Source of the DNA: CALSMU01 sp963926405
GTDB taxonomy: Bacteria; Bacteroidota; Bacteroidia; Flavobacteriales_D; Parvicellaceae
DNA length: 19,949 bases
Assembly: GCA_963926405.1 (NCBI GenBank)
Contig: CAWUXI010000021.1
Location: forward strand, 1 to 19,949
Direction of reading: 5' to 3'
The position numbers and the translations under genes were made by a program. The notes beneath the pieces are model-generated. The model searched no databases. It was given only the letters and a program-made list of their open reading frames with translations, and was not told the DNA's origin. This document shows, piece after piece, positions 13,452 through 19,949 of this stretch (positions within the stretch are counted from its first letter, which is position 1; the number at the start of each line of letters is the position of its first letter).

Positions 13452-16082
13452 ATGAGAAATTTACTGTTTTTATTGTTCGTTATTTTCAGCTTCCCTCTTT
13501 TTAGTCAAGAATATTTAGGCGTTAATCAAAGTAATTATTCAGGTGCTTTAGGTGTCGATTTTAATCCAGCCAATATTGCAGATAATAGGATGAAAGTAGA
13601 CCTATTTGTTGGGGGCTCATTTACTGCACACAATAATTATATTTACATGAACACATTTAACATGCCTGGTGGGTGGATGTCATCATTCACAGGAACTCAA
13701 TCCGCAGATGTTTCTTGGAGAAACCAGCCTTGGTATGAGAAAATTATAGGTTCAGATTCTGCAGACTATTACATGAATTTAGGTCAAGGAAATTACTTTA
13801 CTACGGATCCTGCTGATTTGGGAAACAAACCGTACAGAGGAATTGTTAATTTGAATGTTGATCTATTTAATTTAATGGTTACACTAAACAGAAAATCTGC
13901 GATTGGGTTACAAGTTAAACATAGAACATTAGTTAACATTGATCATGTCGCTCCCGAACTGGTTACCCTTTCATTGAATTCTTTAGAATACTCTTCTTTA
14001 TGGGATTTAGATTTATCTGATCAATTGTTGAATGTTTCATTTAATTCATGGATGGAGTATAACTTAAGTTATGCTCAAGTTCTTAAAGAAGATGGGGAAC
14101 ATTTTGTAAAAGCTGGAGGCAAGCTTAAATTTTTACAAGGTTTAGGAGCTGCATATATAAATACAGATAATGTAGATTATAATTTCCAAGATGCCGATTT
14201 TGCAAATTATGTTCAAGGAGATTTTAGCTATGGATATTCTCAAAATTTAGGAGGTTATATAGAGCAATTGGATTCTAATGGTCAGTTGGTTTCAGCTAAT
14301 CATCAATTTTCTACCGATGATTTTGCATTACATTCAAACTTAGGGTTGGGTGTTGATATAGGAGGTGTATATGAATGGAGACCAAAATGGAAAGATTATA
14401 AGTATGACATGGACGGGGAGACCAACCTTTGGAGAAAAGATAAGAATAAGTATAAATTAAAAGTTTCATTTGCCATTAATGATATTGGTGGAATGCGCTA
14501 CACAAAAGGAGACTTAAGTAGAGATTTTACTGCCAATTTGGGAATTAATAGTTCTACATTGCAAGCATATGATTTAGATATATTTGATACCATTAGTGGG
14601 TTGCAATCTTTTGATAACCTAATAGATTATTTAGCTACGAATGATTCTATTGCTACTAACGACATCACTTTAAGCGATGATAATGTAGATTACTTTAGAA
14701 TTAATTTACCCTCTAATATTAATCTAGCGGTAGATTACCATATTTGGAATGACTTTTATGTAGATGCTAGAGCCGTTATTGGCTTTCAAAGAAATAATAA
14801 TCCTAGTAAGGTTAGAATTCCAAGTAGTTTTGCTATAACACCTAGGTATGACTCTAAGTATATTGGAGTTTCTTTACCTCTTTCTTACAGTGGGTTTTAT
14901 GGTTTTAGAACAGGCTTAGGGTTAAGGTTTGGACCATTAGTTATTGGGGTTGCAGATATGAAGCCACTATTCGCGCCTGGGAAAGATAAAAACATTAGAG
15001 GTGCCAACATCTACGCTGGAGTTAGATTTTGGTTGTTTAATAAGCATCCAAAAGACAACGATAAAGATAAAGTCTCCAATAGACAAGATGATTGTAAAGA
15101 CTTAGCAGGGGTATGGGAATTTAAAGGTTGTCCAGATACTGATGGTGATGGAATTAAAGATACAGAAGATGCTTGCCCTTTAGATTCTGGATTGGTAGTG
15201 TTTAAAGGATGCCCAGATACAGATGGAGATTCTATTATTGATAAAGAGGATATGTGTCCTGAAGTTTTTGGATTACTAGCATTTAAAGGCTGTCCAGATA
15301 CAGATAACGATAGTATTATAGACAAGGATGATGATTGTCCTACAGTTCCTGGGTTACTTGCATTTAAGGGTTGTCCAGATACCGATGGTGATGGAATTAA
15401 AGATTTAGATGATTTATGTCCCAATGCTGCTGGACCAAAGGCAAATGAAGGCTGTCCAGATACCGATAAAGATGGTTTATTTGACTATTTAGATGAATGT
15501 CCTGAAGTTCCAGGTCCTAAAGAAAATAGAGGTTGTCCTTGGCCAGATACCGATAAAGATGGGATTTTAGACAAGGACGATGATTGCCCAAATAATCCAG
15601 GTCCAAAATCTAACAATGGTTGTCCTTATGCTGATACTGATGCTGATGGTGTATTGGATAAAGATGACGATTGTGTAAACATTCCAGGCCCAGCGTCTAA
15701 TAATGGGTGTCCAGTAATTCAGGAGGAAGAACAAGAAATAGTAAACACAGCTTTTAAAAACCTTGAGTTTGAATCTGGAAAAGATATTATTAAGGAAGTT
15801 TCATTTCCATCTTTAGAAGAATTAGCAAATTTATTAATAAAGAAAAGTGAATGGAAAATTGCTGTTGCAGGATATACAGATAATGTAGGTTCGGCTAAAA
15901 CCAATTTAATACTGTCTAAAAAGAGATCTCAAGCAATTGCAGATTACCTTGAGCAAAGAGGGGTGAATTCAAACAGAATAATTGTTCAGTATTTTGGTGA
16001 AGAAAAACCTGTTGCTGATAACGACACAGAAATAGGAAGACAGCAAAATAGAAGAGTTGAAATGACTATTATTTTTGAGTAA
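13452..16082 (+). CDS. DUF5723 / thrombospondin-3 / OmpA-domain envelope protein
   Basis: An 876-residue outer-membrane protein. It has a signal peptide (MRNLLFLLFVIFSFPLFSQ, cleavage about residue 18). Next comes a 500-residue DUF5723-like region starting EYLGVNQSNYSGALGVDFNP and rich in alternating strands, which probably forms a beta-barrel. Eight calcium-binding thrombospondin type 3 repeats follow (about 535-760, each built around DTDGDGIxDxxDxCP...KGCP). A C-terminal OmpA/MotB domain (about 765-876) contains GYTDNVGSAKTN and LSKKRSQAIADYLEQRGV; its Asp and Arg are the residues that bind diaminopimelate in peptidoglycan. The protein probably ties the outer membrane to the cell wall through a rigid Ca-dependent stalk. 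It is a single gene, with repeat-rich spacer downstream and no clear terminator. Confidence 0.9.
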   Translation: MRNLLFLLFVIFSFPLFSQEYLGVNQSNYSGALGVDFNPANIADNRMKVDLFVGGSFTAHNNYIYMNTFNMPGGWMSSFTGTQSADVSWRNQPWYEKIIGSDSADYYMNLGQGNYFTTDPADLGNKPYRGIVNLNVDLFNLMVTLNRKSAIGLQVKHRTLVNIDHVAPELVTLSLNSLEYSSLWDLDLSDQLLNVSFNSWMEYNLSYAQVLKEDGEHFVKAGGKLKFLQGLGAAYINTDNVDYNFQDADFANYVQGDFSYGYSQNLGGYIEQLDSNGQLVSANHQFSTDDFALHSNLGLGVDIGGVYEWRPKWKDYKYDMDGETNLWRKDKNKYKLKVSFAINDIGGMRYTKGDLSRDFTANLGINSSTLQAYDLDIFDTISGLQSFDNLIDYLATNDSIATNDITLSDDNVDYFRINLPSNINLAVDYHIWNDFYVDARAVIGFQRNNNPSKVRIPSSFAITPRYDSKYIGVSLPLSYSGFYGFRTGLGLRFGPLVIGVADMKPLFAPGKDKNIRGANIYAGVRFWLFNKHPKDNDKDKVSNRQDDCKDLAGVWEFKGCPDTDGDGIKDTEDACPLDSGLVVFKGCPDTDGDSIIDKEDMCPEVFGLLAFKGCPDTDNDSIIDKDDDCPTVPGLLAFKGCPDTDGDGIKDLDDLCPNAAGPKANEGCPDTDKDGLFDYLDECPEVPGPKENRGCPWPDTDKDGILDKDDDCPNNPGPKSNNGCPYADTDADGVLDKDDDCVNIPGPASNNGCPVIQEEEQEIVNTAFKNLEFESGKDIIKEVSFPSLEELANLLIKKSEWKIAVAGYTDNVGSAKTNLILSKKRSQAIADYLEQRGVNSNRIIVQYFGEEKPVADNDTEIGRQQNRRVEMTIIFE
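15047..15715 (+). repeat. TSP3 coding repeats
   Basis: Eight units of about 78-87 bp encode the thrombospondin type 3 repeats; tgtccagatac(t/c/a)gat recurs at the head of most units. The DNA identity is partial, so the array is older than the LRR array at 143-694. An open frame on the opposite strand here is a by-product of the repeat. Confidence 0.75.
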
Positions 16083-16294
16083 TATAGAAGCCTCAACGAA
16101 CTTGTTTGTTGTAAATGAAATATAGTGTAACATAGCTCACCTTTTTAACTTGTTTTTTTCGATCAATACCAATTGTTGGGACTATGCAATTTTATTGAGG
16201 AACTAGTTCTTGCGGTAACAGGGGGAGTAAAAATCATTTTAAGTCAATAGCATCCTAAATATTTTTTTAATTAGTAAATGTCCTTTTACCATGC

Positions 16295-16358
16295 CGATAG
16301 TTATCGTTAGGGCACTTACTTTTTTTTCTTGACAAAAAAAGTAAGTAAAAAAGTCAAG
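16295..16358. repeat. Dispersed palindromic repeat with alternative hairpins
   Basis: It begins with CGATA-GT-TATCG (16295-16306), the core also seen at 1376-1389. ACTTAC plus a T run (16314-16326) pairs with A7-GTAAGT (16334-16346). The CTTGAC in that loop (16328-16333) can instead pair with GTCAAG (16353-16358). The two hairpins are mutually exclusive. From memory, similar CTTGAC-A-rich-GTCAAG strings are common between genes in Bacteroidota; the related string in inverted orientation is at 6117-6148. Confidence 0.7.
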
Positions 16359-16469
16359 GCTTCCAGCGAAAAGCTTTCTCATTCTTCATAAATGATAAGT
16401 GCGGCTGAATGATCCTCTCGTACCTCGAAGCTTTACTCATTTTTTTCTATTGTTTTTAAAAGGAATTCG

Positions 16470-16515
16470 TGAGAACGCTTTGCTTAGTTGCTTCTTTTCG
16501 GTAATGTAAAAGAAG
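16470..16515. repeat. Dispersed repeat, inverted partner of 6147-6166
   Basis: TGAGAACGCTTTGCTTAGTT (16470-16489) is the reverse complement of 6147-6166 with one mismatch. It is followed by a perfect hairpin, CTTCTTTT (16491-16498) with AAAAGAAG (16508-16515). It belongs to the same intergenic repeat mosaic. Confidence 0.7.
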
Positions 16516-16678
16516 AGCCTTGAGCACTTCGGGGAACTCAGTGGGGGCCGAAAACGTCAACACACCATAACGACGACACCTAAATCAGTGTTATAGATAC
16601 TTCATTGATATCGTAAATGAGATATGCTATCTTGTATCCTTTTCGTACATATAATTATATCTCCACTTCCTAAAGCAA

Positions 16679-17731
16679 TTACTTAAACCAAAATCCTTGT
16701 GGTATAATTCCAACTGAAAACTGATGTATTAGAGATGCCGTGCTGTCATATCGATATACAATTCCGGATTGTACATAATCAACCGCATCAGAAACATAGA
16801 TATCATTTGTAGGGCTTATTCCTAACCCGTAAAATAGCGCTCCATTTTGATTAATGATGGAGGAAGAAGGCAAAGAAGATGCATAAATAGATAGCTGATT
16901 AACCCCATTGTTGAGGTAGTAGATTGTTTCTCCGTTTGAAGAAATTTTCAGATTATTTGGAGAATTACTTAGGTCACTAAATACCATTGTTTTGCTGATG
17001 CTATTGGTTGAAGGGTCAATTTGATTCAATTCTGCTTGTTCGTCATTTATGCCCCCCGAACTTAATACCCAAAGCTTGTTATTGTTGTCCAAAACTAGAG
17101 AGGAAGGCCCTTTTCCCACAACAATCGTGTCCTCAATACTATTTGTACTAGCATTTATTTGTAAAATAAAATTAGTGTCCGGACGACATACATAAACCTT
17201 GTCGTTAACCAAGAGCATTTCTTCGGTCCAACCACCTGTATTTATGCTGCCAATTACAGAGTTAGAAGCTAAGTCTAAAATTGCAATTTGGCTTGAAAAT
17301 AAATCAGAAACATACGCCTTAGAGTTATTGATGCCACAAAAATAACGAGGGCTTGTCAAGCCGCTGATAGTAGCCGTTTTTTGGTAAGTAGCAGTGTCCA
17401 GTATTTCGATATTTCCCGAGTTGTTTACTACTACAAATAATTTACCATTGTATTCTGTCATCGACTGCAATACATCGCCCAAAGGGTAGCCGTTGATGTT
17501 TTGAAAAACCGTATTCGTGATGCTAGTATTCGTTGGATTGTACAATGATATGGAAGCATTTCCCCACCCAAAATTTCCTTCACACCCAATTAAAACATCG
17601 TCATATTTAACAGTAATATTTTCGTCCACACAGGTAGGGCATTGTGGCCCAATTTCTTGTTTTTTACAAGAAGAAAACCCTAAAACGAGAACAATGAATA
17701 TGTAAGAATTCAGCTTACTCATTTGTTGCAT
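16679..17731 (-). CDS. DUF5074 / BtuG-like beta-propeller surface lipoprotein
   Basis: A 350-residue lipoprotein: a short signal with core YIFIVLVLGFSSC, lipidated at Cys22 and followed by KKQE. The mature part is a YncE-like beta-propeller with blade motifs such as GNIEILDTATYQ, SQIAILDLASNSVIGSI, NFILQINASTNSI and AELNQIDPSTNSI. This matches the DUF5074 group, to which I believe the Bacteroides cobalamin-capture protein BtuG belongs. The ATG at 17731 overlaps the receptor gene by 17 bases; a second ATG at 17722 overlaps by 8 and is equally plausible. Both make it the last gene of the operon, translationally coupled to the receptor. Probable role: capture of a ligand at the cell surface and hand-over to the receptor. 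The ligand cannot be read from the sequence; cobalamin is the leading guess. Confidence 0.8.
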   Translation of the reverse strand: MQQMSKLNSYIFIVLVLGFSSCKKQEIGPQCPTCVDENITVKYDDVLIGCEGNFGWGNASISLYNPTNTSITNTVFQNINGYPLGDVLQSMTEYNGKLFVVVNNSGNIEILDTATYQKTATISGLTSPRYFCGINNSKAYVSDLFSSQIAILDLASNSVIGSINTGGWTEEMLLVNDKVYVCRPDTNFILQINASTNSIEDTIVVGKGPSSLVLDNNNKLWVLSSGGINDEQAELNQIDPSTNSISKTMVFSDLSNSPNNLKISSNGETIYYLNNGVNQLSIYASSLPSSSIINQNGALFYGLGISPTNDIYVSDAVDYVQSGIVYRYDSTASLIHQFSVGIIPQGFWFK

Positions 17732-19604
17732 TTAAGTTAACTTTTAAAAACAATAAAAACCACCTTCCAGGCAATGGTCGATTTGCCATTATTTGATAAT
17801 CTTCATTATACAGGTTAGAAATTTTTAAACCAATGTCAGCAGATTTCATGTCTTTTTTTAACGAATAACTAATGTTAATGTCGGCGGGTGCATAATAGGG
17901 CATGTAAGTAGTATTGGTAGCATCAATAAATACTTTTCCAGTTATAGTTTGATTATAAGCGAACGACCATTGTTTCAATTCCAGCTTCAAAACAATATTA
18001 AAAGTGTGTTTTGGGACGTAAATCAATTGTCTGCCAATAGAATTGTCACTTGTTAATATGGAAGACTTATTAATAGAGTTGACATAGTTATAACCTGAAT
18101 GAAGGTGGAGCTTCACTTCATTCGAAATTTTGAATACCTTTTTGATGTCGAGTTCAATCCCTTTGTTCTCGATTTGTTTCACATTTATTGGTGTCCAAAT
18201 GCCGCTTTCTTGGGGAAGCCACTGAATCCAATTGTCTATTAACGAATAATAAGGAGAAATACTAAAAGCCAATTTTCTATATTGATAAGTAAGACCCATT
18301 TCGGAAGTAAATCCGATTTCAGGAAGTAGGTCTGGATTCCCTCCTGGGTTCCAATACAATTCGTTTAATGAAGGTGCTTTATAGTTTCTTGCAGCATTTG
18401 CATTGATAGCGAAATGATGATTTTTTGTAAGGAAATATTTCACTCCGATAGTTGGAATTAGAGGAATTAACTTACCATCAATTACCTCTTGTCGGGCAGC
18501 GATATTGTATTGATAACCCCAATTGCTTTTTTGTTCAAACTGTACAAACACAGATTGCCTATTTTGTTGGTGTTGAGCTCCGAAACCAGTTGAATTCGCA
18601 ATGTCGCTACCTGCATTTACTTGAGCAGAGAACTTCAGTAAATAGTTGAAATAATGATTGAAATTGTAGCTAGCTTTATATGAGTCTACGCTAATCAGCG
18701 AATTGATGGAGAGAGAAGTGTCCATATAATTCATTTCATCCTTTATAAAAGCGAGTCGTAAATGCTGAAAAGTTTTCTTTTTACCGTGCCTCCATTCTCC
18801 CATCAGTCGAAGCGCTTTGTCGGTTTGATATTCTTCTTTTGTTTTTACTCCAAGTGCAGATGGTATTTGTCTATAGCTGTCTATATAATTTGATTTAATG
18901 GCAAAATTATTTTCTTTGTTTGGGGCAAAGTAAAACTCTTGTTTTATCCCATATTGGATAATTTCTGCGTTTTCTCTTTCTGAAATAGGGCTATTCTCCT
19001 GTGTAATGTCAATGTATTTAAAATCATTGGTAGATGAGTTTCTAAAAAGACTTGTCTTTGATTGAAACTTTTTATTTCCCGCGTTAATGGAGAAAAGTGT
19101 TTTATCTATTCCAAAACTTCCTAGTTCCTTCCTGAAAGTAGCGTTTAATTTGTTTTTGTAATTAGCAGAAGTATTTAATTGGATAGCTCCTCCTAGACCT
19201 CCACTTCCATCAACTACACTGCTGGCTCCTAAATGAATTTCGGCTTCGTCAATAAAAGCAACAGGCAACGTAGCTAAATCTAATTGACCTAGAGTAGGAG
19301 AGTTAATTGAAATGCCATTCCAATACAATTGGGTATGACTTGCGCCAGCTCCTCGAATTGAAATAGTGGAAAGTCCACCTGGACCGCTAGACTTTATGTA
19401 GATAGGTGTTTCTTTCGAGAGCAAGTCAGCTAGATTATCTGTAACATATGATTCTATATTTGGTACTTTAATTAACTTGTAAGAAGGAGCCGGAGTAATT
19501 GTTGTTGTAACGACTACTTGTTTTAATGTGTCTTCTTGCGCAAAGCAATTTGAGGATGCGATTAAGCAAATAAGAATGAAAAAGAGATTTCTCAAGGCGC
19601 TCAA
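17715..19604 (-). CDS. BtuB-like TonB-dependent outer-membrane receptor
   Basis: A 629-residue receptor: signal peptide (LRNLFFILICLIASSNCFAQ), a TonB-box-like stretch (LKQVVVTTT), and a plug domain (about 45-150) with SIRGAGASHTQLYWNGISIN and SVVDGSGGLGGAIQLNT. A 22-strand-type barrel follows, containing NELYWNPGGNPDLLPE and ending KVNLNATNE. It lacks the carboxypeptidase-like N-terminal domain of SusC-type receptors and has the modest size of BtuB-type receptors for cobalamin and similar ligands. No ATG is available near the start. Translation must begin at TTG (19604, overlapping the upstream TGA as TTGA, or 19595), which implies coupling to the preceding gene. The stop overlaps the downstream lipoprotein start. 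Import of a surface-captured nutrient across the outer membrane is secure; cobalamin as substrate is inferred from the DUF5074 partner. Confidence 0.88.
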   Translation of the reverse strand: MSALRNLFFILICLIASSNCFAQEDTLKQVVVTTTITPAPSYKLIKVPNIESYVTDNLADLLSKETPIYIKSSGPGGLSTISIRGAGASHTQLYWNGISINSPTLGQLDLATLPVAFIDEAEIHLGASSVVDGSGGLGGAIQLNTSANYKNKLNATFRKELGSFGIDKTLFSINAGNKKFQSKTSLFRNSSTNDFKYIDITQENSPISERENAEIIQYGIKQEFYFAPNKENNFAIKSNYIDSYRQIPSALGVKTKEEYQTDKALRLMGEWRHGKKKTFQHLRLAFIKDEMNYMDTSLSINSLISVDSYKASYNFNHYFNYLLKFSAQVNAGSDIANSTGFGAQHQQNRQSVFVQFEQKSNWGYQYNIAARQEVIDGKLIPLIPTIGVKYFLTKNHHFAINANAARNYKAPSLNELYWNPGGNPDLLPEIGFTSEMGLTYQYRKLAFSISPYYSLIDNWIQWLPQESGIWTPINVKQIENKGIELDIKKVFKISNEVKLHLHSGYNYVNSINKSSILTSDNSIGRQLIYVPKHTFNIVLKLELKQWSFAYNQTITGKVFIDATNTTYMPYYAPADINISYSLKKDMKSADIGLKISNLYNEDYQIMANRPLPGRWFLLFLKVNLNATNE

Positions 19605-19949
19605 TTGATGAGTAATTTTTTTATGCTAACGTGCTCTCCTTCTATCGATTTTAAAATATAAATTCCTTTTGCATAGTTTAATAAATCCAACTCAACTTGG
19701 TTGGACCTTGTTTGAAGCTGCTTAACAATAATGCCATTCAAGTCAATTAATTGAATTGTTTTATCTGCATAATTATCAAAGATTATTGTTGCTTGCTGCG
19801 AGGCAGGGTTAGGAAAAACGTTAAACGCATTTGTCATTTCTTGAATCCCGACAAAGGAGTGAATAATACCTATTGCGTCTAAGTCAAAACCACCTGTTTC
19901 GAAAGGCGTAGGAAATGGATCATTAATGATGTTCCCTTGTGAATCGTAA
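19601..19949 (-). CDS. T9SS-sorted surface protein, C-terminal part (5' end outside window)
   Basis: The frame is open to the right edge and continues outside the window. About 115 residues are visible. They begin with YDSQGNIINDPFPTPFE and GGFDLDAIGIIHSF, a pattern I associate with the ends of large Bacteroidota cell-surface proteins found beside BtuB-like receptors. A type A T9SS sorting domain follows: FNVFPNPASQQATI, IQLIDLNGIIVKQ, and the terminal GIYILKSIEGEHVSIKKLLIN. The protein is therefore exported through the type IX system and attached or released at the cell surface. The internal ATG at 19837 lies inside the protein and is not the start. The stop TGA overlaps the receptor's TTG start, so this is the first visible gene of a three-gene operon. 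Confidence 0.85.
   Translation of the reverse strand, partial: YDSQGNIINDPFPTPFETGGFDLDAIGIIHSFVGIQEMTNAFNVFPNPASQQATIIFDNYADKTIQLIDLNGIIVKQLQTRSNQVELDLLNYAKGIYILKSIEGEHVSIKKLLIN

Larger units (their letters stand above)
16083..16678. other. Gene-free spacer with a mosaic of dispersed palindromes
   Basis: I find no credible gene, RNA fold or complete promoter in these 596 bases. The left part (16083-16290) is AT-rich and contains only the 10-base palindrome GAACTAGTTC near 16200. The centre and right carry the repeats listed separately (16295-16358 and 16470-16515). The last 120 bases before the lipoprotein stop show no terminator for the minus-strand operon that ends at 16679. Confidence 0.6.

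Noticed and set aside
15011..15424. Open frame of 137 codons opposite the TSP3 repeats
   Set aside because: A mirror of the repetitive Asp-rich coding region; low-complexity Ser/Pro product with no start context.

Overview
The window is an ordinary-looking stretch of a low-GC Bacteroidota chromosome, most likely Flavobacteriales. Support for this includes a type IX secretion (T9SS) sorting tail, a DUF2795 protein, a DUF5723/thrombospondin-3/OmpA fusion, a SecA whose C-terminal zinc finger is replaced, and several TAnnTTTG-type -7 promoter elements that replace the proteobacterial -10. No phage, transposase, CRISPR array or defence system is visible.

Left part (1-3378, mostly minus strand): a secreted leucine-rich-repeat protein has a 55-bp leader sequence that is duplicated at the left window edge, so a sister gene probably lies just outside. 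Next comes a tRNA-Cys(GCA) gene with a terminator downstream. Upstream of the tRNA is a tandem repeat that copies its first 13 nt next to palindromes. A gltX-folB pair with TAATG overlap follows.

Middle (3452-13155): an exported protein of unknown function converges on a CPBP-family membrane protease. A 350-bp palindrome-rich spacer follows. Then dusB and a PduO-type cob(I)alamin adenosyltransferase lie one base apart. A DUF2795 gene has its own promoter and a very good terminator. secA comes next, convergent with an RhlE-type DEAD-box helicase.

Right part (13452-19949): a large DUF5723-TSP3-OmpA cell-envelope protein is followed by a 600-bp spacer built from dispersed palindromic repeats. 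The window ends in a tightly overlapping minus-strand operon. In transcription order it holds the C-terminus of a T9SS-sorted surface protein, a BtuB-like TonB-dependent receptor with a TTG start, and a DUF5074/BtuG-like beta-propeller lipoprotein. This looks like a surface-capture plus TonB-import module, possibly for cobalamin. The adenosyltransferase at 7303 would fit downstream use of corrinoid, but the two loci are not linked.

The observations most worth a second look are the surface uptake operon, the tRNA-5'-end/palindrome tandem repeat, the duplicated LRR leader and the dispersed repeats with mutually exclusive hairpins. I see no convincing wholly new system.
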